From NCBI GenBank assembly GCA_963277665.1, contig OY728120.1, positions 944,433,195-944,497,194 on the forward strand: DNA of 64,000 nt, read 5' to 3'. Numbering within the stretch: position 1 is the first letter of the stretch; every line of letters starts with the position of its first letter. The notes below the pieces were generated by a model. The model saw only the letters and a list, made by a program, of their open reading frames with translations, made no database searches and was not told where the DNA came from. The position numbers were made by a program, and so were the translations under genes. Source of the DNA: Viscum album (lineage: Eukaryota; Streptophyta; Magnoliopsida; Santalales; Viscaceae). Below, piece after piece: positions 1-12,100 of this stretch.

Positions 1-426
1 GAAATTCATTTGTGCAACCCAATAAATTCTCTAAAAAACAAAATTTACAGAAAAAGGACAACTATTCAATTTGATAAACATTTGATAAACATTTTGTATG
101 AACATTTAGTTAAAACAATCATGCAATAGATCACAAAAAGGAATTAACTTTTTTTTCTTCATACATTTATACTAAAAAAACCATATATCACTAGCTATAA
201 TTTATTAAAGATGGTAAAAGAATGATATAAATAATTATTTAATTTAAAGGCTAAAGCATATGGAACCCTAAATCAAAATGGAAGTAGGCCAAGACGAAAA
301 ATTATTCACCTGATGCCTTTGATGAAGATCTCCCCACAATTGAGCACACATACACTCCTATATATATATACCCCTAAATCCAATACACATATTCCCCACT
401 CCATGAGGGAATATGTGCAAGTAGGA

Positions 427-447
427 TATATATATATATATATATAT
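427..447. repeat. TA dinucleotide microsatellite
   Basis: An uninterrupted run of about ten TA units is visible. A shorter TA run lies about 65 bp upstream, near 360. Confidence 0.9.
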
Positions 448-1386
448 TGTACCTATGTATGTGTGTACAACTATTTGAGGATCCATGAAACAATTTAATT
501 AACCTATTGGGAACCCACACATAAAACAAGTTCATTTCCAAAACTAGCTTCCCATTATTTAAATAACAACTCATACTCAAAAGTACATGCCAGTACTAAT
601 CAATTTTCCATTTTACTCACACCAAAAACCCATTTCAAATTCCATTAACATAACTTACACAATTTATAAATTCCCCTTTAAAAAACATAATAACAACACA
701 CAATTAAAACCAAACAAAGCCATAGGCCAAGCCACATTATAAAACCTTACATAAACCAAGATCATTTTGAAAAAATCCTTTCACAATTTAAAACCATCTA
801 TAATTCATATTGAAAAGTGTAAATCAAGTTCACATGTCAAGTATTTAATTTTCTTGTAAAACACATTCCAAAATCATCCACAACTTATGTTCCTTTAAAA
901 ACAAGATTCACACCCGCCAAACAACCTATAAAAACATATTCATGAAACACCAAACCAAGACACTCACAGATAAACCACATATAATTCAACTTTCTCACCC
1001 CACATTTGACCCATATAACACATTTAATAATGTAAACAAAAATAATAAATTCATCTAAAAATGATGTGGCATGTAATCATCTGCCTTGGGTGATGAAAAT
1101 GCCAAAATTCAGTGTGAATCCTCAATCACACCTCAACCGCACAACAAGCATGCATGTTCAAGCCCTAAAAATGGAAGAAGAAACCAATATTTGGTTAACC
1201 CATAATCTAGGGATCATCCAAGGAAAGAGGTGTGATGTAATGAGGGAAAATCACCATAAAAACATTAAGGAGGGAGGTGGAGGACTTTCCTAGGAATATC
1301 GAGTAGAGAACCTGAATAAATCGAGTGAAATCACGTATAGGAGAGGCTCACTGGTAAATCGGAGTGTGCACAGATGGGTGGTCTGA

Positions 1387-1399
1387 GGGGGGGGGGGGG
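1387..1399. repeat. G13 homopolymer in a G-rich stretch
   Basis: Thirteen consecutive G residues lie inside a locally G-rich segment (about 1260-1560) of otherwise AT-rich DNA. No gene is associated with it. Confidence 0.9.
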
Positions 1400-2349
1400 T
1401 TCCATTGCATGACCAAACTATGTAGGGTTGGAAGAAAGAAGATAGAGGAGGCACAACCATCATAGGGGAGGTGGAACGTTGAAGGGCTTCGACCATGGGG
1501 GTCGCGCACGAGCATGCTGGAGAGGGTGTGTGGCATCGAGCATGATATGGGGGAGGGGAGAATATAAACTAGGTTTTTTAGAATTATTTTAATTTTATTT
1601 TCATTTAATTTTAATTGATTTAATTTAATAATAAATAATTTGTGGTGCATGGTTTGGATCGGGGTGTGACACCCCCTTTTACACAACTTCCCCATTATTG
1701 TAAGTTATATGTTGACAATCCTCAACATCATAATATTTCATATGGGATGATACTTTATATTGGACATATCATTTATAATAAATAGATTTATATATAGCAT
1801 CATAGGGTCACTATACAGGATATAATAAATATATCAGCTGGAGTACTATTACTTGCAAATGAGGTGAGTATAGTTAGATGAAGTATCAACCACATTTTTG
1901 TTTGGCCATCTAGACTTCTGTGACATATTACCATAGAGGTATCTGTATAATTTATATTTTATTTTATATTTCAATTAATTTTTTTAACATTTTAAATTTT
2001 AAATATTTATCTATTTTTTATAGGAATACTTTAAAGGTAATGAAATACTGTATAGATAATAAAAAATACAAAGTTTTCTGACTTCAGATTCAAATTATAG
2101 TGATCCTGATAGATTATAAATATATTCAAATTTGTTATCATATGTTTATGGGATTCCAATTGAAATTTGTGTTTTTGGGCATGCAATGTCTGTGACACTT
2201 TTGAAAAATTATATCTTGGAGATTGAAACCAGAGATTAGTTGGGCATCCATACGATAAAATTTTTTTCCATGTGAGAATTAACATAAATATTTCCCTGAG
2301 TTTAATTTATTGAACATTTATAATTATGTTTGTTTTGTATTAAGTATAT

Positions 2350-3200
2350 TTCAAAAATGTGTAAGGAGCATGAAAATACATATGTATATGGATTTATGGA
2401 CCAATATTTTATTTATCCTATAGCAAGTAAAATGACTATGACAGAACAAACAGTTTGTATTGTGGAAAGATTTCAAAAGGATGCAATTATTTAGTGATGG
2501 ATTTTTCATTTTCTTCAAGACTATGAAAAATATAGCTCAAAAATTGTTATATATATTTTAACATAATAACCACTAACATTAAATATTATTTTATATCAAT
2601 GTCCATTGGATGTTAGGGGTTTTATGCCTAAGGGAGAAGGCACTTTACTGGTTACGCTCTATCCCTGGTGAAGTGCGATGAAATTTTAAGGATGTATCAG
2701 ACATGTAAGTTTTATTTTCTTAATACTTGTTTACATTATAATGAATTTTAAATTTATTTTGATTATATTATTTTCTAACATGAGATGGAATTGTTTTTGG
2801 GATACCATAGAGAAAATGAGCCCTAATATCAAAATGTAATAGCAAAGGTGAATTTTCATTTATAATTGGTAATTTTTTGTATATATTACTTAATAATGTT
2901 ATTTTGAATTGAAAAACTCATTTAAATAGAATTTTCATAAACAAGATGGTGTAAAAGAATGTGGATATTGTGTGTAACGATTTATGTATGAAATAATTTT
3001 AACTGGAATAGTTATGAAGTTCTAGAAGGTCATATTTCTTTATAAAAAGTTCCTTAATATTTCATTCATTTAATTCATAATACATGTAAAATTATTTCCT
3101 TTTAACTTATATATTTTTTATGAATTTTGGTATTATAGTGAAGAGGATATCAGGCACTTACAAGTTGAATGGGAAAGTCACTTTATAGGTTTGGTTGTAT
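2350..3200 (+). pseudogene. Decayed CACTA-associated Ulp1-like (C48) protease fragment
   Basis: Plant CACTA and Mutator-like elements often carry a gene with a C-terminal Ulp1/SENP cysteine-protease domain. Two conserved patches of that C-terminus can be read on the plus strand. Near 2940-2990 a translation gives QDGVKECGYCV, a stop, then RFMYEII, which resembles the family pattern around the catalytic Cys (xxxxECGYYVxRFMRxI). Near 3140-3190 SEEDIRHLQVEWESHFI resembles the usual final helix. The pieces are separated by AT-rich stretches that look like introns and contain stops and frameshifts. The upstream boundary is a guess. It could instead be a captured host SUMO-protease fragment. The identification rests on short motifs only. 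Confidence 0.45.
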
Positions 3201-5440
3201 TTCAGTATGTTTGAATTATATATTTTAATTTTGAATATTGTAATTGAAAATATATATTACTAGTTGTTTTCCGCTACATATTCATGTTTTCTTCTTGTTT
3301 TTTTTCTCAGTTGTAGAGAGAAAGGTTTAAAATAAATATTTTAAAAAATCTTTTACATGTTAGTTATTTGATAAATAGCGTGAAAATACTTATATCAATG
3401 GGATTTCATGTCGATTATCTAATAATCAACATGAAAACCCCCATTTTTTACTTTACTTTTCCACCTTGGTTATAGGATAATATATGTGAAAAAATATTCT
3501 AAATGGGTTTATCATGTTGGTTATCAAAAAATCGACATAGTAAACCAATTCAATAATTCATTTACAATATCTTTTTTTAAAGATGTTAAAGATATATTTA
3601 AAACATCGCCTTTAGTAATGACACCTAAAAACCATGTGAAAAAGAATAAAATGACATGAAAATGATTTTTATACACTACTGGTATATGTTTTAATTAAAT
3701 AATCCATTTTCTTTCTCTACAATATTTTTTTCTTTATGTAGATTTTTAAAAAACTCATTTTTTTATCAAGGGCTATTTATGTTATGATTTATTTATGAAT
3801 GTGATCATGTCAATGTGGAAAACATATGTACACTTTTTAGTGTGCGATGGGTGGGGTGAAAATTTTATATTCCTCAAATACATTGGTTGAGAAATTATAT
3901 TTTATTAGTTAAAATGTATGAGAATAGGGAGTGAATCAAATCTATGATTTTATAGGAATGGGGAGTGATCCTAAGCCACCAAGTAATGGGACTCTATCCA
4001 CTATGTTATGATGGCCTTGGTAGTGAATTTTGTTATACAAAATGATCTTCTATTCTTATTTTCATGTTGTATTGCTTTATTTTTCTCTTTAATTCTTGAT
4101 TATTGTATCATGTTACTTCATTATTATACTACTGTATAAGTATGATTTTATAATGATTTTTTTATGGTTATAAATTCTTATCCCATGATCTATGTTATTC
4201 TATAATGCCTTGTGATCAACTCCTATAATTCCATATTCTTTTAAATTTGGTATTTCTCCCTTCTTCATATTTTCTCACATGATTTTTATTTGACAGTTTA
4301 TGACTCATTGATAAGATTTTACCTTACTAAGTATTTTTTATCAATCCATTTTAGGATTCTCATTTCCTTTGTATATTAAATATAAGAATATGTTTAGAAG
4401 GAAGTCATGTCTAGATAATTATATGAGAATTTTTGATGAAATAATTTTCAATATGAAATTCATGTAGACAATCTCTAAAGACACTAAACATTTGGATTTT
4501 GGGATTTTTTGTTTTATTCGTGATACATAATTTTTAGTTATGGAAATGATGTAAAATATATACATGTTATGATATTTTTGTTTTACGCACCACTTTCACC
4601 TAGGCCTTAGAAAAATTGTGGAAGTTTTTTACATAATCTCTTTTAGTTTGGTCTTAGTCAACAAAGAATCAATATTGTTCCAAGATCATCATCACATCAA
4701 CCAATTCTCAATAACTGACTCAAAGATTGAACTAAAATCTCCAACAACCATATGAACATATTCTAGAAACAAAATTTTCACAATTTAATTTTATTTAATT
4801 GATAAGGGTGTGTATTATGTATTCTAGGTGACCAGGTCATAGACTGTTACTAGGGGATAAATTGAAGTAGGATCATATGTAAAAGGGCCTCATTCATTTA
4901 AATATCCAGTTTTCATCAATTTCCATTTTGTAATAGAAGGAACCTCCATGCGTATTGACTCTTCCTACAAAATTTCAATCTTTATTGGGTTATCTTTATC
5001 TTCAGAAGTTAAATCCATTGGATACATGTGATAACCCGTGTCATAATGGGTTGTGAAAATCATGAGAAATTTGAACCAGTTTGTCCTTGAGGGTGTTCAA
5101 GGGAAAATGGTGAATTATCCTATAAAATGATATCGGATAATTTTTTTGACAACTCTATTGGTCCCATTGTATTTTTTTCCATAGTAAAAGATTTTTTGTT
5201 GAAATTTGATCCATTTAAAATTTAAAAAATATATTTATTAATCAATAAATTAAATATAAAATTATTTCTTCAATTTATTTCAATCATATATTTTAAACCG
5301 AGCATTAGATTGAGATATTATATCCATAGTAGAGTGTGGAATGAGGGGATTTACCAAAGTGAGGCATAACCTTGTGTCAGGCACTAGGGGTGGGTCCAAA
5401 CCCCTTTAATTTTTCTTTTTTTATTCTTTTTTTTCTTTTC
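3200..5440. other. AT-rich non-coding DNA, nothing recognised
   Basis: No domain, LTR end, terminal inverted repeat or long reading frame was found in this stretch on either strand. Confidence 0.5.
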
Positions 5441-6807
5441 TTCTTTTCATTTTCCCATACTCCTTTGGATTATCACGTATAAGTCCCTCCGTGTGTTTGT
5501 CACTTGGGTCAGAGAGGGGGATAGAGGGAAGATGGGGAGAGGGAGAGGGATGGGATGAGGTACCTCTGTGGAGCTCGGGCCACAGAAGATCATTGTGCGC
5601 CAGCTGTGGATCATATAGTGTTGTGAAGCTTCAGTTTTTTCCATTCGAATGTAGGCATATTTTATGATTTATGCTATGTATCCACATTTTGTAGATATTT
5701 TTATGTTTTAAAGCCTTTTTGGGTTTTTTGGATCCCTAGTGGGTCAATTTATGGCTATTTAAGAGTAATCAAGGGTTTCGAGGTGATTATTTTTTTCGTT
5801 TAGTGATACATCTGTACATGGTGTGTAGTTCAATGAACAAACTCTGTGTGTTATTCTTATTTAGGAAAAATAGGTTTTGAGAGGAACATTCCATGTAATT
5901 TAAGTGAATATTGTATCGTAGTACTTTTCCATGTACCTGGCCATAATGAAAAGTACATGGACAGATAGATTTTTTGGAAGTTTATGCTATGTACTCTGGA
6001 TACATGTAATATAGTGGGAAATGGACATGTGGCCATATAATTAGGTAGAAACTCAATGTGACGGTCACATGGTTGTGTAACAATACATGGGCAGACCCAA
6101 TGTATTTCTTGGTCATGTAGTATTACACATCCAGACCCCATGTCTTCTCTATCCATGTAAAATTACATTGCCTATTAGAGAGTTGAGAGTACACGCTGTG
6201 TAATCAGAAGTACATGCCATTTACTTATTTTAGAAAAGGGGTTTGGGGTTTTTTGTCAATTGGAATCAAAATTGAACTTGTGAGTAGTCCAATATGATAT
6301 TTTCTCAACATAGATCATGATGGTGGAGTCCTTTTGGTGTTTATAGTTCATATGGATGGTTTTTTGGATTATAGATAATTTTCTAGAGTATTTTCACAAG
6401 GTTCAGTTTCAAATTCCAACTATGGGTTGGGTTTGGAGCTACGAGGCCCAAGTGGGAGTCTTTATCTTGAATATCAGCCTAGATCGATTGTTCCACTATG
6501 ATCTATTTGAGGATCTTTAGATATATTCTAAAATAAAGGAGCAAGTAGTATCTCAGAGGAGATCTTAATTTGTCCCTTCTTGTTGGGACAAGGTGGTCAA
6601 TGTTAGAGCAATTGAGGTTTACCTCCTAGTTTTGAGAACCAGAGTTGTTTACAAATTTGGTATGTACTGAAACCATTGTATGGAAGTTATATCTTGGAGA
6701 TGCTGAGTTATTGAGATTAGACTTAGGGACTCTCGAGAATACTTCTATGGGTGAGTTGGTACCCATGGATGGGTTGTTAGATGGGAAGGTCGAAAGAGGT
6801 TTTCCTA
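5440..6807 (-). other. Possible copia leader remnant with short palindromic words
   Basis: This stretch ends against a copia LTR fragment, as the leaders of the two copia copies downstream do (23.3-24.0 kb and 54.7-55.3 kb). Between about 5810 and 6220 it carries many variants of a short imperfect palindrome around TACATGG.GTGTA, the same type of word found in those leaders. At about 5513-5557 there is a purine-only-like run of G and A. No coding sequence was recognised. The link to copia is inferred from position and word content, not from a continuous alignment. Confidence 0.35.
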
Positions 6808-7964
6808 AAGATTCCGGGTGCAACGAAAGTTTGCGATGGTTCATGACCAACTTTTCTTTTCGTCATGATCAATGATAAATCTGAGATATACATGAAAATA
6901 AATTCCATGACCAATGGAATTTAATAAAATAAAAAATACAAGGGATAGAACATAAATCCTAGGGCAGAATCATTACATATTATTTATAATTAATTTAAAC
7001 TATTAAATAATTTCCTTGTGGGAATTTTTTATTCATTGTCTGATCTTAAAAAAAGATCTATATTGTTCCATCTTTAAATTGTAGGAATCAAGAGTGGATT
7101 CACTCTAGCGGTGATGAACACATGTCCCATAATTATTTGAACATCACAGTATAAATCTTCATGTTTTGGCACAAAATATCCTATCATTTTCTTCATTCAC
7201 CTTTGATCACCATGATAATCTCCTACATAGTGTTCTCTTTAATCTCTCTAGACAAAAGAGTATTAGGTGTGGGAAGATAGGTCTCCATTCTTGTGAGCAT
7301 TAATGGAGAAGGGAGCTCTCTAGGGCTTTGAGAGGGTTCTCCAGATTCATTGTGCACAAAAAATCAAATGAATTTTCTCTCTTGATAAATAATATATTTC
7401 GGTCTATATATGGATAGGGTTATAAATAAATATCTTCACATGTTCCATTTAATATTTATTTAATCCATATGGAACCCCATGTCTATAACATTATTATTAT
7501 TATTATTTCCCAACATGTGCTAAACTTGTGAATTAAAATTAAATATTATTTATTCAAATAACATTCAATATATAGTATTTCTCACAAAACCTGTAAACTT
7601 GATCTATCATTCCTCAACAATATTTATCAGGCCACAAATAATAAATATTTATTTAATAAATAAATATATATACAGTATTCTCTAGTAAATAAATAAATAT
7701 TATATTAACTAAATTATAAATAAATATTTATTACATATTTAATCAATAAAACAGGAATAATTATTAAACCATAGACGGGGATAATATATATTCAACTTGA
7801 TAAATAATAAATAATAATATATTATTTAACATAGATTCTTGATACACCTAGTGTGTGACCCTATTGGCCTCTTTCTCCATGGAATTAGGTGAAGTGGCCT
7901 AAAGTTTATGTTTTGCATCTAGAAACATGCCAAGAAACTCATAGAGAAATAAGTTACTAATGCA
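6808..7964 (-). mobile_element. Truncated Ty1/copia LTR, same family as the 15.9-55.9 kb composite
   Basis: This matches the first part (plus-strand order) of LTR1 and LTR2 of the large copia composite. The clearest blocks are the AT-rich stretch ending in ATTAAATATTATTTA followed by CAAATAA, and a block near 7840-7940. The latter reads GATACAC, then TGTGAC, CTTTCTC, CATCTAGAAACA and GCCAAG in the same order as near 16885-16980. The family terminus (TG of TGTAGG in plus view) is degraded to TGCAAC near 6808. The copy stops around 7964, where the 180-bp tandem array starts, so roughly the last 800-900 bp of a full LTR is missing. The left boundary is approximate. Confidence 0.75.
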
Positions 7965-9590
7965 ATGACATAAGTAATTTTCATCATGAAGGAATTAGTA
8001 TCATGTCAAACCAATACATGTTGGGAACGGTATGACACAAAGTGTGAGCTTTCAGTTTAAAATTATATTAAAGTAAAAGGCACAAGTAACCTACACAGAA
8101 CTGATAAAATCAATTTGTATTTTTTTTATAATTTATTATAATGATCCATAAGTAATTTTTAACATGTAGGAATTAGCCGCATCTTAATCAGACTCAAAGT
8201 GAGACCGGTATGACACCAAGTGTGTATTTTTATTTAAAATTGGCATTAATTTTATTAAAAAAGAAAAGTGAGAAACTCAAAACATAGAAAAGGCATTTTG
8301 ATTATTTTGATACTTCATCAAAATGATCTATAAGTCATTTTATACATGTATGAATCATCCTCACCTAAATCTGACACATTGTGCAACTAGTATGACTCCA
8401 ATTGTGTCTTTTTATTTAAAAACGACATTAATTTTAATAAATGAGGGAAGTGACATACTCAAAACTAAGAAAACATATTCTTGTTATTCTGAAACTTTAG
8501 GAAAAAAATAATAATCCATTGTTAATATATATAAATTAGATAAACCTCAATCTGATACACAATGTTCACGATATTACTAAATGTGTTTGTTATCAGTTTA
8601 AAATTTATTTTTTATTTCAAAGTGTTTCACGCACCAAAAATTAGGAAAACATGCTTTAATTGTCTTGGTAATTTAAGAAAACAATTCATAATTAATTTTT
8701 GATGTGTAGGAATTAGTATCACATTAAACTAACATGCGATGTGACCATTATGACTCAAAGTGCATGCTTCCAGTTTAAAATGACATTTTAGTAAAACACA
8801 CTAGTGGCATACTAAAAATAGATCAAAATCATTTAGATTGTTTTGATACATTAGTAAAACTATCCATGAGGAATTTTGTATTTGTAATAATCATTATCAC
8901 CACAATTGAACACACGGTGTGATCAGTATGACTCAAAGTGTGGATTTATATTTAAAATTAACACTAATGTTAGTACAAAATGAAAAGTGACATACTCAAA
9001 ATTGAGAAAATGAATTCCTATTATTTTAATAATTTGGTAAAATGGTCCATAAGTCATTTTTTATGTGTAGTAATCATCTTGACCTCAATCTGATACATGG
9101 TGTTCCCGGTATGAATCAATATGCCTGTTGTCATTTTAAAATTGACATTTTAGTCTAAAAAGTGTGTCACTCACTGAAACCCAAGAAAAAACCCTCATAT
9201 TATCTTGAAATTTTAGTCAAATAATTCATAAGTAATGTTTTATGTGTAGGAATTGAGTTCAAATCAATCTCATGTATAATATGGTTGGTATGACTCAAAG
9301 TGCATGTTTTCAATATATTAGTTCCATTTTAGTTTAAAATGTACATCACATAGTCAAAACTGAGAAAATGATCTTATATTTTATTCTCTTAATTTTATCT
9401 ATTATTGCTAAATTAATTTACTTATCACTTTTATCTTATACTTATTTAGTTAATATTCATAGAGATAATACTGGAATATGAATAAGAAATATTTTGACAT
9501 CCAAGAATAAATCACAACTAAATCTGATATATAGTGTTCCTAGTATAAATCAAAGTATATGTTTTTAGTTTTAAATTTAAACCATTTTCT
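7965..9590. repeat. Satellite-like tandem array, about 180-bp unit, nine copies
   Basis: A diagnostic word (GGTATGACTCAAAGTGTG and variants) occurs at about 8031, 8210, 8390, 8570, 8748, 8927, 9108 and 9288, with spacings of 178-181 bp. A ninth copy near 9541 follows an extra segment of about 70 bp. Each unit also carries a TAAGTAATTTTTnnATGTAGGAATTAG-like block about 60 bp upstream. Units differ from one another and fall into recurring types (see findings). Nothing in it is coding. It could be a satellite proper or internal tandem repeats of an unidentified element. Confidence 0.85.
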
Positions 9591-9919
9591 AATTCATTTT
9601 ATTATAGTATTACTAAAATAAGAATTTTTTTCTTATACAACTGAAATCATTTTCTTGATCAAGGGTAGTTGGTTTAGAAAATGCATGACTAGGGGCCGGG
9701 GGCCAAAGAAAAAGAAACATAGTTGTTTTTTAGTGTATATGATAATTTGTACTTACTTGTGTAATTTTAAAAACCAATGTTTGAAATGTCTATAATATAG
9801 TTTTTTTTCTTGTATTTTTGTGGTCTATTTTATTTCAATTAAATTATGTATTTTCAACCTATATTTTTAGTTTACTATTTTTATTTTTTTTACAATACTA
9901 TGGTGTAATTTTAACAGCA
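9591..9919. other. AT-rich spacer, nothing recognised
   Basis: No feature was seen between the tandem array and the small CACTA element. Confidence 0.5.
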
Positions 9920-10212
9920 CACTACAATAGTATTCCCATTTATCATCACTATAAAATGAACTAATAAAGGGACCCTTTATTGGTGTTTTTTATAACACTA
10001 ATAAAGGGGTCCCTTTATCATCGCTTAAAGAAGAACTAAAAAAATTACATTTTATTAGTGATTTTTTTAGCATTGATAAAGGGTGACTTTATCATCTATT
10101 TTCTAGTGAAAATAATAGCCTTGATATTTTAATCGTGCTTCGATAATTCATGTTTTTTTTTCATGGAAAATGGTAATTTTTATCCCTGATAAAGGTTATA
10201 TTTAATGTAGTG
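9920..10212. mobile_element. Small non-autonomous CACTA-type element (MITE-like)
   Basis: The left end reads CACTACAATAG and the right end reads ATGTAGTG, so the outer eight or so bases form the CACTAC inverted terminus of the En/Spm superfamily. Inside are several copies of a subterminal palindromic word (TAAAGGG.CCCTTTATCA and variants) near 9965, 10005 and 10075, as expected for transposase-binding repeats of CACTA ends. It is about 293 bp long with no coding capacity. I could not see a matching 3-bp target duplication, so the exact ends are tentative. Confidence 0.6.
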
Positions 10213-10370
10213 TTAACCTCTCAATCACATACTTGAGAAGCGGATGGAATTATTGGCTATAAAAGTTATATTAAAATATAGATTCAAGTAATATAGAACG
10301 TGTTAGGATTATATCATTGAGAAATAGTGGATCACATCCTTTAACTTGGATGAAAAGTCATTAAAGAAAC

Positions 10371-10940
10371 ATAATTTAGATTCGGTGCATAAATATGTAT
10401 GGGGGTCAGCACTAGGTCATTCTTATAATGGGTGATTATACTATTATAAATTTTTCGATGATGCAACATAGAAATTATGATTTTTCTTCCTCAATAAAAA
10501 GATTGGGTATTTTAGAAGATTTTTCAGATGGAGATCTATAGTGGAAAAGAAGATTGTAAAAAATCTAAATTCTTAGGTATGTCAATGATAGTCAGAATAT
10601 ATATAGATATTTAAATGGGGTTTTTAGAGGAAATGAATATTTTTTTGATAATATCATACCCTAAATAGTATAATATATTGGTATCAAGAAATGGATAAAT
10701 CAGATACTGAATAAAAGTTCTAAAATAATAAGGTTGCATGTAAGTTTTACGAAGGAGTTTTTTGTGGTGGAATTGAACTATACATGCTATATTGTGAATA
10801 AAATTCCTTATAAAATGTTGGGGTAGGATGTCCCATAAGATCACTGGTTTGAATGTATGGTTGATAACTCAAACCTAATGGTTTTTAGAAGTATCATCTA
10901 TATCCACATTGATTCTAGAGAAAGGTAAAAGATTTAGGTT
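10371..10940 (+). pseudogene. Decayed Ty1/copia integrase fragment
   Basis: Plus-strand translation with frame changes follows the order of a copia integrase. First come HKYVWG and a G..YYYKFFDDA patch (family pattern HxDVWGP...GG..YFxxFxDDxxR). Next are FFLNKK and RSIVEKK. Near 10720-10830 KEFFVVELNYTCYIVNKIP matches the pattern xxFWAEAVxTACYLINRSP. Further on NLMVFRSIIYIHID matches the FGCxAYVHID region. Many stops are present. It is on the opposite strand to the large copia composite and much more decayed, so it belongs to a different insertion. No LTR was found for it. Confidence 0.65.
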
Positions 10941-12100
10941 AGGTACTGATCATATTTCTTTGTTTGTTATGGTGATTATAATTTTTTTTAATATTGTATA
11001 ACAAATTAAAAATTGAAATTTGAAATCAGAGTGTTTTATTTAATACAAATATATCCTATATAAGGATCATAAATTGGTGGATGATACAGTTGATAAAAAG
11101 TAATAATCATGTCCAAAAGTTAATTACGATGGAATTCTAAAATTTATTTTTTATTTATGGAGTATATCAATTCCAAAGATACTGGACTATCTAAAGGATA
11201 TTTCAAATTGATTTCATATTCCATTGGTATCACATATTCTATATATACTAGAATGATTGAAGACTATAGAAGATCATGGAAGAGGTCCAAAGGTGAGAAT
11301 TTGAAATTAAAGGTTATATAAATAGTATAACCTCGTGTTGAAGTGAGGTGGTCTTTTTAGGATATGTGTCCAATGAAAAGGTTCAAATTTTAACTCTATT
11401 TCCTGATTTTAATGGATGGTGGAGAACCTAAGTGTCTGAAATAGGAATAAATTCATAATGACTTTAGATAGTGGAATTTAGTAATGAAGGGTACAGTGAA
11501 CTCCTTGTATATTTCTAAAACATGGTATCTAACAAAACAGCATGCTACGAAACAAATTTTGTGGAATGATTGGGTTTATTGGTTAAAGGATGAAGTGGAT
11601 GGAAAATTGATATAATTAAAGGATTGTTATGGACTAATTTTAACAGATATAAGGTGTGGTTTTAAATGAAATTTTTTCTACAATTGGTAAGAATTAAATA
11701 ATGCGGATAGTTATTTGATGTTTTCTAGAGAGATTCAACATGATGATCAATTATATGTGAATAAAACATTCATTACTTCTTTTTTTGAGGAGTAAAGCTT
11801 CATGGAGGAACCATAAGGTTTCAAGAAAAATGGAATGGAATGACTCGTGTGTTAACTCAAATGAAATTTTTATAGGGTAGAACCGACACCCACAAAATAT
11901 ATCCTTTATATTGGATAATTATTTAATCAGGAATAATGTAGATCATTTATCAAACTAGTATAAGGATTCAATCCTTATTCAGTCCTTAATTTCATTTTTT
12001 TATACAAGAAATAACTTTCTTATATTTTGAGGATCTTTTTAGGTTTAGAGTTTTAGGGAATTATTTCATAACTCTTATATAACAAACTCATACAATACCC
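10941..12100. other. AT-rich DNA after the copia integrase, no clear feature
   Basis: This probably includes further decayed polyprotein of the plus-strand copia element. I could not match it to any domain with confidence. Confidence 0.4.

Larger units (their letters stand above)
1..1690. other. AT-rich non-coding DNA, no gene seen
   Basis: This stretch is very AT-rich and has only short chance reading frames with no recognisable domain. The strand shown is C-rich and G-poor up to about 1050, then G-rich from about 1260 to 1560. Near 1660 a short inverted pair GGGTGTGACACCC is followed by a sequence that resembles the TGTGACACC start of some plant gypsy LTRs. No second LTR end or target duplication was found, so no element is called. 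Confidence 0.5.

Noticed and set aside
1290..1695. Minus-strand frames of 68 and 115 codons
   Set aside because: They cross the G13 run and are rich in proline and serine from low-complexity DNA. There is no domain or partner evidence.
6645..6875. 76-codon plus-strand frame
   Set aside because: It spans the junction of leader-like DNA and a copia LTR fragment, has no recognisable domain, and the complementary strand has an equally long frame.
7965..9590. CRISPR-like array
   Set aside because: Units are about 180 bp, diverged along their whole length and without a repeat-spacer pattern. The sequence context is a plant nuclear genome.
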